From: Bacteroides sp. CAG:545
GTDB lineage: Bacteria > Bacteroidota > Bacteroidia > Bacteroidales > UBA932
Direction of reading: 5' to 3'
Assembly (NCBI GenBank): GCA_000432515.1
Contig: HF996029.1
Span: 1 to 35,225, forward strand
DNA length: 35,225 nucleotides
In this document: piece after piece, positions 7,500 to 17,300 of the stretch
Layout: each line of letters starts with the position of its first letter
How positions within the stretch are numbered: position 1 is the first letter of the stretch
Made by a program: the position numbers and the translations under genes
The notes under the pieces: generated by a model
The model's input: the letters and a program-made list of their open reading frames with translations, nothing else
Database searches by the model: none
Told to the model about the DNA's origin: nothing

Positions 7500-8789
7500 T
7501 TAGTCTCTCTTGAAAATGTCGCGTGTATAGACCTTGTCCTGAACGTCATCGAGGCAGACGTCATAGCGGTTGGCAATGATGCAGTGCGAACGGGACTTGA
7601 ATGCCGCGAGGTCATTGACCACCTCACTTCCGAAGAAAAGAGTGCCGTTCTCGAGAGTAGGCTCGTAGATGATGACCTCTGCTCCTTTGGCCTTGATGCG
7701 CTTCATGATGCCCTGGATGGCGCTCTGGCGGAAGTTGTCCGAGTTGGATTTCATGGTCAGACGATATACGCCGATGACGCATTTCTTCTCCTGGGTGCTG
7801 TCCCACTGGCTGTTGCTGCTGTAGTAGCCTGCCTTTGTAAGTACCTGGTCTGCAATGAAATCCTTTCTCGTGCTGTTCGAATCGACGATGGCCTGGATAA
7901 GGTTCTCAGGAACGTCATTGTAGTTGGCGAGAAGCTGCTTGGTGTCCTTTGGAAGGCAATATCCGCCGTAGCCGAATGAAGGGTTGTTATAGTGCGAGCC
8001 GATTCGCGGATCCAGACAAACACCATTTATAATCGACTGAGTGTCAAGACCTTTAATCTCAGCATAGGTATCGAGTTCATTGAAATAACTTACGCGGAGC
8101 GCCAGATAGGTGTTGGCGAAAAGTTTCACGGCCTCAGCCTCGGTGCTGCCCATGAACAGGACAGGAACCTCTTCTTTCAATGCTCCTTCGTGGATGAGAC
8201 GGGCGAATGTGTGCGCAGCCTCTTCGAGGAAAGCATTGCCCTGCTCGAAACCGACAATTATACGGCTCGGGTAGAGGTTGTCGTAGAGGGCCTTGGACTC
8301 ACGCAGAAACTCCGGAGCGAAAATGATATTCGGAGTCACCACCTTCATCGTGCCGTCAGCCTGACGCTCACGATATGAGAATTTCTCCCTGACAGATGCC
8401 GTATAACCCACAGGAACAGTGGATTTGATGACCATCACCGCATCAGGATTCACCTTCAGCACCAGTTCAATGACTTCCTCCACATGTGATGTGTCGAAGA
8501 AGTTTTTCTTGCTGTCATAGTTTGTCGGAGCGGCGATCACTACGAAATCCGCATCCTTGTACGCGGACTCTCCGTCGAGTGTGGCAGAGAGGTCGAGCTG
8601 CTTGTTCTTCAGGTAATCCTCGATGTAGTCATCCTGGATAGGAGAAATTCTGTTGTTCAGTTTCTCCACTTTTTCAGGGATGACGTCCACTGCGGTCACA
8701 TGATGCTTCTGTGAAAGAAGCGTAGCAATGCTGAGGCCTACATAACCTGTTCCGGCGACAGCCACTTTGATATCATTGAACTCTTTCAT
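7500..8789 (-). CDS. ugd: UDP-glucose 6-dehydrogenase
   Basis: A 429-residue nucleotide-sugar dehydrogenase with NAD-binding AGTGYVGLS at 12-20, the STVPVGYT motif at 123-130, FAPEFLRES at 157-165 and the catalytic cysteine in GYGGYCLPKDT (Cys278). It oxidises UDP-glucose twice to UDP-glucuronate. The small subgroup with MKEFNDIKVAVAG-type starts and NNP-FGYGGYCLPKDT is typical of UDP-glucose rather than UDP-ManNAc enzymes. The gene lies three bases downstream of the 4,6-dehydratase gene and one base upstream of the 4-epimerase gene. The pair would supply UDP-GlcA and UDP-GalA for the polysaccharide. Confidence 0.92.
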   Translation of the reverse strand: MKEFNDIKVAVAGTGYVGLSIATLLSQKHHVTAVDVIPEKVEKLNNRISPIQDDYIEDYLKNKQLDLSATLDGESAYKDADFVVIAAPTNYDSKKNFFDTSHVEEVIELVLKVNPDAVMVIKSTVPVGYTASVREKFSYRERQADGTMKVVTPNIIFAPEFLRESKALYDNLYPSRIIVGFEQGNAFLEEAAHTFARLIHEGALKEEVPVLFMGSTEAEAVKLFANTYLALRVSYFNELDTYAEIKGLDTQSIINGVCLDPRIGSHYNNPSFGYGGYCLPKDTKQLLANYNDVPENLIQAIVDSNSTRKDFIADQVLTKAGYYSSNSQWDSTQEKKCVIGVYRLTMKSNSDNFRQSAIQGIMKRIKAKGAEVIIYEPTLENGTLFFGSEVVNDLAAFKSRSHCIIANRYDVCLDDVQDKVYTRDIFKRD

Positions 8790-8792
8790 AAT

Positions 8793-10721
8793 TTATATTG
8801 CTTCATCTAAAACTTCATATTTCGAGTGACGGCTCTTGTACTCCGGCACTATCTCCTTCATGATGCGGACGATGGCCATATCGTCGAAAGTACGTGATTC
8901 CTCGAGGAGTCTCTTCTCATTGGCACAAGCCGTATCATAATCATACTCACGGACTTTCGCCATCATGATCTTAGGATTGGTGGTAGGGATGGTCTCCTCC
9001 TTGTCGTTGAGCACCTCTTCATAGAGTTTCTCGCCGTCACGAAGTCCCGTAAACTGGATTTCCACATTCTTCGCTCCTGAAAGCGCTATCATACGCTTCG
9101 CCAGATCGACGATCTTCACTGGCTTGCCCATATCGAAGACGAAGATCTCGCCGCCCTTGCCCATGGTCCCGGCCTCAAGCACGAGCTTGCAGGCTTCCGG
9201 AATCAGCATGAAGTAACGGATGATGTCCGGATGAGTGACGGTGATCGGTCCGCCGCTTCGGATCTGTTTCTTGAATATAGGTATCACGCTGCCGTTGGAG
9301 CCGAGAACGTTTCCGAATCTGGTAGTGACGAACTGTGTAACTCCCTGAACCTTACCGTCTTTGATGGCCTGGTTGAGACTCTGGCAGTATATCTCGCAGA
9401 TACGCTTGCTGCAGCCCATGACATTGGTCGGATTCACCGCCTTGTCGGTAGAAATCATCACGAACTTCTTCGTTCCGTATTTGACGGCGAGGTCCGCAAT
9501 CACGCGCGTACCGTATATATTGTTCTGCACGGCGATAGCCGGGTCGTCCTCCATCATCGGAACATGCTTGTAGGCAGCCGAGTGGAACACATACTCAGGC
9601 TTGTGCTCGGAGAAGATGCGCTCCATGTGCTCAGCATTGGTAATGCTGGTGACGATGGTCTCGTTATGGATATGCGGGTAATGCTCCGCCATCATCAGCC
9701 TGATATCGTGCATAGGAGTCTCCGCCTGGTCGATCAATGTCATATCCGCCGGCGAGTATTTCGCGATCTGTCTCACCATCTCGGAACCGATGGATCCGGC
9801 AGCGCCAGTAATCAGGATCCGGCGTCCCTTCAGTAGTTTTTCGATGGGCTCCATATCCACCTCAATCTTGTCCCTCGGCAGGAGATCGTCGATCGCCACC
9901 TCATGCAACTGATTATGTGTCAATGAAATGTCTTTTCCGTCCCATTCATCTGCATTGGTCATCATAAGAATCTTGAGGCCTGCATTGAGGAAATCATCCA
10001 CCATTTCCTGGTTCTGGCGAAACCTCTCTGTCTTGAGTGGCGAGACGAGCAGCGCCTTTACCCCTTCGTCACGCAGTTTCTCGGCGATTTTTGCCCCATT
10101 TTGATAGACAGGCTTGCCCATGATGTAGGCGTCCTTCATCTCAGGTCCGTCTGAAACGAAAGCATGGAGCGAATACTTCTTGTCCGTGATGGAGACAATG
10201 CTCTTGGCAATGCTGATTCCGCCTGCCTTGGTTCCGTAGATGGCAACAGGAAGTGCGCCGTCCAGGTGGAACGAATCGAAAAGCCTCTTTACCAATATAC
10301 GCTCCACCCACAGCAGCAATGTACTGAGAATGAAGACGGTAACGGCTGTATTCAACTTAGGGAAATAGAATATCGTCTGATTCGGGAATACTGCTCCGGT
10401 GACATATCCTATCAGATAGAATACCACTGAACCGGTAAATGCAGCAGTCGCAACTCTCTGAAGGTCAATGAATGACGAGTACCTTACAATTCCGGAGTAG
10501 GTATGGAAGAGCTTGAACGATATCGCGAACGGGACCAGCGCCAGCAGATTTGCTGCCGTCATTGGCCAGAAATTCGTAGCGAAACCGTCCCCTCCCAGAT
10601 CAAAATAGTATCCGACATAACCAGAGAAAGCCACAATGCAGCAATCAAGAATCAGCAGTCCCCAATATGGCAGCGCCTTTCCGGAGAAATACCAATTGGA
10701 GATTTTCTGTACAATATTCAT
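8793..10721 (-). CDS. Membrane-bound nucleotide-sugar 4,6-dehydratase (CapD/WbpM/PglF family)
   Basis: A 642-residue protein. The first 150 residues hold about four membrane segments (near 20-40, 55-75, 90-112 and 123-145), followed by a Rossmann-like domain (about 155-260) and then an SDR dehydratase domain with GAAGSIG at 306-312, STDKAVNP at 424-431 and NVMGCSK at 433-439. This is the layout of large UDP-GlcNAc C6 dehydratases that make the 4-keto-6-deoxy precursor of 2,4-diamino or 6-deoxy amino sugars on the inner membrane face. It is the first enzyme gene after the UpxY regulator, as is common in Bacteroidales capsule loci. The exact product sugar cannot be told from sequence. Confidence 0.9.
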   Translation of the reverse strand: MNIVQKISNWYFSGKALPYWGLLILDCCIVAFSGYVGYYFDLGGDGFATNFWPMTAANLLALVPFAISFKLFHTYSGIVRYSSFIDLQRVATAAFTGSVVFYLIGYVTGAVFPNQTIFYFPKLNTAVTVFILSTLLLWVERILVKRLFDSFHLDGALPVAIYGTKAGGISIAKSIVSITDKKYSLHAFVSDGPEMKDAYIMGKPVYQNGAKIAEKLRDEGVKALLVSPLKTERFRQNQEMVDDFLNAGLKILMMTNADEWDGKDISLTHNQLHEVAIDDLLPRDKIEVDMEPIEKLLKGRRILITGAAGSIGSEMVRQIAKYSPADMTLIDQAETPMHDIRLMMAEHYPHIHNETIVTSITNAEHMERIFSEHKPEYVFHSAAYKHVPMMEDDPAIAVQNNIYGTRVIADLAVKYGTKKFVMISTDKAVNPTNVMGCSKRICEIYCQSLNQAIKDGKVQGVTQFVTTRFGNVLGSNGSVIPIFKKQIRSGGPITVTHPDIIRYFMLIPEACKLVLEAGTMGKGGEIFVFDMGKPVKIVDLAKRMIALSGAKNVEIQFTGLRDGEKLYEEVLNDKEETIPTTNPKIMMAKVREYDYDTACANEKRLLEESRTFDDMAIVRIMKEIVPEYKSRHSKYEVLDEAI

Positions 10722-10763
10722 ATCAGTATTTAATTGGTTTTTAAATAGTTATAAATTCAGAGA

Positions 10764-11354
10764 TCAATGGTTATCCAATAGTGCCATCATCTTGTCATAA
10801 TCTTCCACCTTCTCGAAGGACTCCTTGTTCACGCCGGAAATGGCGATGGTCCTGTCGCCCACTGCCATGACGAGTTTCCTGTCCCTGTCAATGCGGATGA
10901 CATAGCCTTCAAGGCCTTCGAAAACGCCTGATGTTATGCGGAGAAGAGGATTGCCTTCTGCATATTCGGAAATCGGCTTTAGCATAAAGCGGACTCTGTC
11001 CGGATCTATCTCGAGAACCTTCATGAACGCCTTCATCACGCTGTCGCGGATTACCGCCTCCCGTCCTGTACCACAATCATTTACCAGATAAAGTGACTGG
11101 AAATTGTCCTGCAGGTATTTCTTCACTGCACGGACTTTTCCTTGGATGAACAGCATGCCGTTCACAGCCTTATGTGCAAAGACATGGAATTCGGCATCAC
11201 TGGCGAACCGTTCCATGATGGCCGGAAGCTTGACATGATGCACATAGACATAGCACCAGTCTTTACACGAACTTACCTCCGGACGGACTGCTTTCCGCTC
11301 GGAAGAATTCTGCTCTGAAGCTATAGAAAACGCATCTGTACTATCCAGTTTCAT
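10764..11354 (-). CDS. UpxY-family transcription antiterminator (NusG paralog)
   Basis: A 196-residue protein. After a 30-residue lead it shows a NusG N-terminal-like domain (WCYVYVHHVKLPAIMERF) and a C-terminal KOW-like domain (LLRITSGVFEGLEGYVIRI, then RKLVMAVGDRTIAIS). UpxY proteins are encoded first in Bacteroidales capsule operons and allow RNA polymerase to pass termination sites in their own operon leader. Its position as first gene, with an untranslated leader of about 140 bases, matches that role exactly. It belongs to the family of NusG specialised paralogs; no UpxZ-like inhibitor gene is adjacent here. Acts on the elongating polymerase in the cytoplasm. Confidence 0.85.
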   Translation of the reverse strand: MKLDSTDAFSIASEQNSSERKAVRPEVSSCKDWCYVYVHHVKLPAIMERFASDAEFHVFAHKAVNGMLFIQGKVRAVKKYLQDNFQSLYLVNDCGTGREAVIRDSVMKAFMKVLEIDPDRVRFMLKPISEYAEGNPLLRITSGVFEGLEGYVIRIDRDRKLVMAVGDRTIAISGVNKESFEKVEDYDKMMALLDNH

Positions 11355-11658
11355 CGACTGTTTTCTATTTTATGTCGTCACCTTTTCTAAAGGCAAAAGG
11401 ACGGCTCTGGTCCGATGTTCTCTCACAAATCTCCATAATAACATCGTTATATTTCATTTATTGACTTCTGCCCCCGCACTTTGTCTGTCAAAAAAATCCT
11501 TACAAAGTTAGTCAATAAAGACGTAACTAGCAACCGGTTTTCGCCAAATAACTGGTTCATATTCAGTTCATTTCACGCGCATTTACCCCCCCCTTGTAAT
11601 TTATTAAAAATAAAGGAGTTAAAAAAAACACTTTCCGCAGATTATGGCGACAGTTGAG
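11355..11658. other. Intergenic region between rfbD and the capsule operon
   Basis: This 304-base gap holds the capsule promoter described at 11503-11534, the untranslated leader (11355-11496) with a small hairpin (ccttttctaaaggcaaaagg at 11381-11400), a run of eight C at 11586-11593 and a run of eight A at 11631-11638 that reads as a T-run downstream of rfbD. No convincing hairpin precedes that T-run. I found no pair of inverted repeats that would make the promoter invertible. Confidence 0.5.
11503..11534 (-). promoter_or_regulatory. Candidate promoter of the capsule operon
   Basis: On the minus strand the sequence TAACTTTG (11510-11503) fits the Bacteroidetes -7 box TAnnTTTG, and GTTG (11534-11531) lies 20 bases upstream as a -33-like box, near the usual spacing of 19. 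Transcription would begin near 11496 and leave a leader of about 140 bases before the UpxY gene. An 8-bp palindrome AACCGGTT (11532-11539) overlaps the -33 box. Confidence 0.5.
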
Positions 11659-12507
11659 TCAGATTCTCTTCAGACAGGCCTCCAAGGAATCGTTCCAATG
11701 TGGAATCTTCAGGCCAAAAACAGTCTTGACCAATGTCTTGTCCATCACAGAATAATGTGGTCTCGCCACAGGACTCGGAAACTCATCGCTATGGCAAGGG
11801 CTAATCTCACAGGCATTCCCGCTCAGTTCGCAGATACGTTTTGCGAAATCATACCAGGAGCAGACTCCCTCATTGCTGTAGTGGTAGATTCCGCTCTTTT
11901 CTGTCTGTCCGCTCTCGATAATGTATGTCACGGCCGCAGCCAGGTCGCCCGCGTAAGTCGGCGTGCCCACCTGGTCGAAAACGACATTGACCCTATCCTT
12001 GGTGGCGAACAGTCCCAGCATCGTCTTCACGAAGTTCTTCCCCCACTCGGAATACAGCCACGATGTTCTGAATATCAGGTAATTGCACCCGGAATCAATG
12101 ATTGCCTGCTCACCTTTCAGCTTGGTTTCGCCATAGACGCTTACAGGACAGGTGCGGTCAGTTTCACGATACGGAACGCAAGCATTGCCGTCGAAAACAT
12201 AGTCCGTAGATATATGGACTAATGTTCCTCCGCGCTCTTTCATCACGGTCGCCATTCCGCCCACAGCCACGTGGTTCATCAGGTCAGCTGTCTCCCTGTC
12301 GGACTCCGCCCTGTTCACGTCCGTATATGCCGCGCAGTTCACGATGAGGTCGATTCCATTGTCCTGCACCATCGCGCGTACCGCCTCAGTATCAGCGATA
12401 TCCAAGTCCTGCCGCGTGGTGAAGAAATACCTGTGCGATGTTCCTTCCACTGCGCGTATCATCTCACGTCCGAGCTGCCCGCCGGCACCTGTAACCAATA
12501 TGTTCAT
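11659..12507 (-). CDS. rfbD: dTDP-4-dehydrorhamnose reductase family protein
   Basis: A 282-residue SDR protein with the RmlD hallmarks: NAD(P)-binding GAGGQLG near the start, NCAAYTDVNRAE, the STDYVFDG stretch, YGETKLKGE carrying the catalytic Tyr-x3-Lys, and FRTSWLYSEWGKNFV. RmlD reduces dTDP-4-keto-L-rhamnose to dTDP-L-rhamnose. The gene starts two bases after the C45 hydrolase gene and so is the last gene of the lipid/glycan export operon, apart from the capsule operon that follows. No rmlA, rmlB or rmlC is in the window; they would have to be encoded elsewhere. Confidence 0.9.
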   Translation of the reverse strand: MNILVTGAGGQLGREMIRAVEGTSHRYFFTTRQDLDIADTEAVRAMVQDNGIDLIVNCAAYTDVNRAESDRETADLMNHVAVGGMATVMKERGGTLVHISTDYVFDGNACVPYRETDRTCPVSVYGETKLKGEQAIIDSGCNYLIFRTSWLYSEWGKNFVKTMLGLFATKDRVNVVFDQVGTPTYAGDLAAAVTYIIESGQTEKSGIYHYSNEGVCSWYDFAKRICELSGNACEISPCHSDEFPSPVARPHYSVMDKTLVKTVFGLKIPHWNDSLEACLKRI

Positions 12508-12509
12508 CT

Positions 12510-14276
12510 CTATCTTAATTTATTTTCAATATACTGTCTCTCAGCGAGTTTCATCTTCTTTTTCAATGCTGTCCCCCAATATTCCCGCGCCTTTTCCTGC
12601 TGCCCCGTCGCACGGAAATAGTCGCCCGCCGCATTGTAGCCGCTATAGTACAATGAGTCGAGGCCAATGATATATGTCAATGAATCTTCATCCATCTGTC
12701 TTTTCTCCCCTGCCGCCTTTCTGATTTTCGGAAGCAGTTCCTTGAATTCCAGCACTTTGCGATAATCGTCCGTTTCCACGAAAGGGTCGTGCGCGATGTC
12801 CTCTGAGGCGTTTCTGATTTCACCTCTGAAGTCGGAAGCGAATACCTTATCTATGTCATAGCAGACGAAACTGCCGCATTGCCAAGGCGACGTGGATACC
12901 CAGATCTTATGTTCAGCCGGGCTGAACACTACCGAGTGCATCGCAAGCAACTGATTGATGGCCAGTTCATTGCAATATCCTATTTCTTCGCCGTCGAGCC
13001 CATTCTTGTCGCGCAGTATCCGCACTGCTTTTTCCGGGGTCAATGTCCCTGCGCTGTCCAGCAGTTGTTCCACTCTTCTGAAGCGCCACATGCTGTCGGA
13101 CATCCTGATATTGTCCTGATTTACAGGATTGTCTCTGAAGGTGGTGGACTGATAGTGGTTCGTGCAGATGATGTGATGTACGTCCGGATTGCCTGAAGCG
13201 GGGTCATAGACCGCCATCTCAGACGGGGTTTTCTCGATGATTGCCGCTCTACCGTCTTTTGCGGAGCCTATCAGTATGGATTCCGACACGAAAGTCTGTC
13301 GTGATGCGGCGATACGTACAGCCTCGTCGATGTCCGATGCGTACTGGAGTATCTCCTTGGTCAATATGGATATCGGTGTGGCCGACATCGACGGTGTCTC
13401 AAGTTTGGAGGCATTGATGGTGACGGTGAGTCCTTCGGTGTTCATTCCGCTGAGGACTCCTGTCATTCCAGGCCAAGTAACTGACACATAAGCATATCCG
13501 GTGTCTGGCTTCTCAAACAATACAAGTTTGTTCCGAGCAAATTCCTCGCCCATATAGAAGTCGAAGTTTCTCCCTATCAGGAGGTTACCGTCTGCAGTAC
13601 CCTCGCCCCACGATGCGAATGAGGTACATCCCACCAGCATATAGTCCTGCATAACGTGACCAATGTCGTGGGCCGAATGATACTGCATCTGGCGCTCGTA
13701 GGCATTGCCGAACTCCTCGAATTCATCCGTGCAGGCTGTGGACATCGCCTTGATTTCCTGACGGTATTCCAGTGGCACATTGGCCCCTAAACGCCTGTTG
13801 AAAATGGTGATGAAATAGTGCAGCAGCTTCCTGTAACTCCGGCTCGGAACTATCTCGAAAAGTTTGTCTGCGAAAGCTTTTTCCTGCTCGTAAAGCAGTT
13901 CCGGAGCGAGTTTTCCGATGGCTTCTCCACGTTCGAAGGCATTGCCGATGACTCTCATTTCCCACAGTCCGGACTCGCTGAGTCTCAGGGCATTGACCTC
14001 CGCAGGATTGGCTGTGGGGGCTATGGCTCGGGAACTACCAAAAGTGCCAGTCTCTGAGGCGCCACCAGTCCTGCACACAGTATCGCTGGAAGACGTAGGA
14101 CCGGCCCAGAGGCGTAGGCTGTCACCGACTTGGAAGGCCTGTGACCCGGATGGTGTAAACGCCGGCTCTGCAAGGTCAGCGCTTGAGTGAAGGCCGACGC
14201 AGACCAGAACCGCCACCAGCGCCATCGCCAATATCACGGTCAGCGTCCACTTGAATATTTTCAGGACAATTTTCAT
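12510..14276 (-). CDS. C45 family autoproteolytic acyltransferase/hydrolase
   Basis: A 588-residue protein with one N-terminal membrane segment (about residues 8-29), so it is probably exported and anchored. The core matches the acyl-CoA:6-aminopenicillanate acyltransferase (AAT, Ntn-hydrolase) family: after MLVGC the sequence reads TSFASWG and GNLLIGRNFDF, and Cys217 is the expected nucleophile released by self-cleavage before it. Later stretches (WPGMTGVLSGMNTEGLTVTIN) also fit. Such proteins recur in Bacteroidetes flexirubin and aryl-polyene clusters next to MMPL transporters and LolA, where the exact reaction is not settled but amide or ester acyl transfer in the periplasm is likely. The region from about 60 to 90 is Ser/Thr/Gly-rich and looks like a linker. 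Confidence 0.85.
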   Translation of the reverse strand: MKIVLKIFKWTLTVILAMALVAVLVCVGLHSSADLAEPAFTPSGSQAFQVGDSLRLWAGPTSSSDTVCRTGGASETGTFGSSRAIAPTANPAEVNALRLSESGLWEMRVIGNAFERGEAIGKLAPELLYEQEKAFADKLFEIVPSRSYRKLLHYFITIFNRRLGANVPLEYRQEIKAMSTACTDEFEEFGNAYERQMQYHSAHDIGHVMQDYMLVGCTSFASWGEGTADGNLLIGRNFDFYMGEEFARNKLVLFEKPDTGYAYVSVTWPGMTGVLSGMNTEGLTVTINASKLETPSMSATPISILTKEILQYASDIDEAVRIAASRQTFVSESILIGSAKDGRAAIIEKTPSEMAVYDPASGNPDVHHIICTNHYQSTTFRDNPVNQDNIRMSDSMWRFRRVEQLLDSAGTLTPEKAVRILRDKNGLDGEEIGYCNELAINQLLAMHSVVFSPAEHKIWVSTSPWQCGSFVCYDIDKVFASDFRGEIRNASEDIAHDPFVETDDYRKVLEFKELLPKIRKAAGEKRQMDEDSLTYIIGLDSLYYSGYNAAGDYFRATGQQEKAREYWGTALKKKMKLAERQYIENKLR

Positions 14277-14300
14277 TTCGGCTTCAATTATATATTATAC

Positions 14301-17300
14301 CTACTCCAACCTCAAAATGTAAAATGTGTTGGATGTTATCTCGTCATTCGCTTTCACTTTCATCGAGAGCCCTGTCTTACGTGCGATTTCCTCCATCCTC
14401 GACTGGGATATGTAGCTCAGTTCGCCATCTGTCCGATTAAACCTCAGAATCTTGGTGGAGAACACTTCGCTCAATGCCGTAATCTTCTGTCCTTCAGCAT
14501 TTTCAGAATCAGAGTCACGCACCAGGATCAATCCGCCACTCTTAAGCTTGGACGCGCATCGCTGTATAAGTTCCAGCTGTTTTTCAGCGCTGAGATAATG
14601 CATCATGTCACTGATGATGAAGGCATCGCTTTCCGGCAATTCCGCCTGCGAAGCATCCTCACATCTGAATGACAGGCCGCCCAGGCACTTGTTCAGCCAG
14701 CAATGCTGAGCCACCGTTATCTTCTCGTCGTCATAGTCGATTCCCAGAATCCTGCGCCTCGACTTGTACATCGACAGCATGAAGTCCATCTGACCCATTC
14801 CGCAGCCGATATCCGTAATCTGACCGGTATCAGGAAGCATGGAATCGAAGAACGCATAGTTCTTCTCCATCTTCATTTTCACCCTCACATACCACTCGGT
14901 CACCGGACCTTTATATATATAGGCCGAGGCCAATGTCGCAGCAAAATACGGGTTTTCCGGCCCGTCATACCTGCCGCAGAGTTTCGCGTAACTTTCCTTG
15001 ACCAATGTCGCGACTCGCTTTGCCAAGTCGTGATAGTCAATGTTTTCCGTCTTCACCGTCTCAAGCACCTGCATCACGGACAGTCCACGCGTAATGGTGA
15101 AGCAATGATTTTTCGGCATTATCCGCCAGTTGCCGTAGAACACGACCGGAGTGACAGGAGCATTGACCTGAGAAGCGAGATAGAATGCGCCTTTGTGGAA
15201 TCTCCTGATGGTTCCGTCAGTCGTGCGGGTGCCTTCAGGGAATATCACGAGGCTCCAGCCCTGTTCGATGTCTTTCTTGAGATTTGTCAATGAGCCTTCA
15301 TATCCTTCGGAGCGGACGTAATATCCGAGGTATTCTGCTATAGGACCGAACAGAGGGGAGTTTTTCACCCAGTCGGCCACGAAGAATTTCACTTTCGGGA
15401 AGGCTGCCATCAGCAGGATGATGTCAAGCGATGACTGATGGTTCGCCACGATGATGCCGGGTTCTACAGTGCTGCAGGATGCTCCGGACTGGCGGGCATT
15501 ATTGGCCTTGACGTCGCTACCATCTTTTTCTTCCGGATCGACCAGTTCTCTGTCTATCCGTACAGATTTTATGACCGGTGTCACCGCTACGAGCACCTTG
15601 CAGCCGACATGAAGCATCTTGGAGACCAATGCCTGCTTATGTATTCGTCTGATCGGCAGACACAGAAGCAACAAGGTGAGTACCAATATTATAAAGCATC
15701 CGAGCACGGTCGGTACATAGAACGCCAGGTTGCGGACTATCATTCCGAATGTATATGGCGGTCTCCCCTGCGATGTCGGACGTGTTACGAAAGCATTGAA
15801 TATCAATGGTTCTGCGGTATAGGATATCAGCACCACCGCTACCATTCCGAGTATGGTGATGAGTGCAATGGAGTGCAGGGCCGGATGCTTGGCGAAAATG
15901 AGGGCGCCTATGCCGACTATCATCGTGAATGACGAGAAGAAGATGGCGGTCTTGTGCGAATTGAGCAGTTCGTGACCGGTCTTGTATTTGTGCAGCAGGC
16001 CTTCAAGGATGAAGATGCTGAAGTCGTCTCCCATACCGAAGATAAAGGTGGAGAGGATGATGTTCACAATATTGAACTGCACCCCGAGTATGCCCATTAT
16101 TCCGGTGATTATCAGCCATCCTACTGCCATCGGCAGGAAGCTGAGCAATGCAAGTTCGAGTCTGCCGTAAGATAGCCAGAGCACGAAGAAGATGAGGCAT
16201 GAGGAGATGAAGAGTATCAGGTAGAAGTCGTCGTTGATGCTCTTGGCTGCCTGGTTTGCGAAATAGGCCTGGTCGAAGATGACAAGGTCTGCCCTGTCCG
16301 AGAATGTGCCGTAAACCTGGTCGATCCGGCTTTCGTCGAGGCCGACTCTGGTTATGAGCATTTTCAGGTCATCAGAGTTTCCGAACCACGCTGACACGGC
16401 TTCCGGCATACTTTCTCCGCTGAAATAATCTATTGTTTCACAATTATTTACGAGAGAAGTCAGCGCGGCATCGAATGAGTCTTCGCGGAATCCGTATTTG
16501 ACGGCAGCTTCCGCAACTTCGCTTTTCAGTCTGGCCACACGTTCTTCTGTCCACCATGCCTGCCATTTCGCGAGATTTGCCTGTTGTTCTGCCTGACTTC
16601 GGACAAACGAGCCTCCACCTGAATAGCTGAGTATCAATCCTTTGGCTTTCAGCGAATCGAGCTGGGCCAATGTCTTTTTCTGTGCGGCGAAAGCCTCCCC
16701 TGCCGTCTTTCCCACGCTCACGAACATCACGCTCTTTTCATTGACCTGAACTCCCTCGGCGACGCCGGACAGGCTCTTCTCTCCGGACTCAGACTCCTCA
16801 GCGACTGACTTGCCAGTTCCCACGGCGACGCCGGCCTCTGCATTGACCTCGGTCTTGCTGCTAAGAATCGTCTCCGCCTCTTTCAGTTTCGGCTCCCAGT
16901 AGGTCAGATCCATCATGTCGCTGTCGAAACCGACTTTGGTGGACATGTAGGTGCATACGACGGTCAATATTATCAGCGCGCCGACAAGCCATTTGTTCTT
17001 GTGGAACGGATAGGAGCTGAATTTTTCAATGCCTCTGAGGATGCGTCCTTCCCGGAGGTCTGCCTGCGCCGTGAGGAACTGCGGAAGGAAAACGAGGCAG
17101 AAAATCATTGTCCCGAGCAATGTGAGGGATGCGAAAAGGCCGAAGTCCTGAAGCAGTTTGGAGGAGGTGAAAAGCAGTCCGGCGAAGGCGCCTATGGTGG
17201 TGACGCTTCCGATAATCATCGGGCTGCACAGTTCGTCAAGCAGCTGTTCGATGGTATGTACGTGATTCTGGTGCGCCAGAAGGTGTATCGAGTAGCTCAG

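Noticed and set aside
7499..7627. Longer N-terminus of the UDP-glucuronate 4-epimerase
   Set aside because: The extra 43 residues are translated from within the preceding gene in another frame and are rich in Ser/Thr/Arg without homology.
11355..11640. Invertible promoter of the kind found in front of Bacteroides capsule operons
   Set aside because: No pair of long inverted repeats flanks the promoter and no adjacent invertase gene is present.
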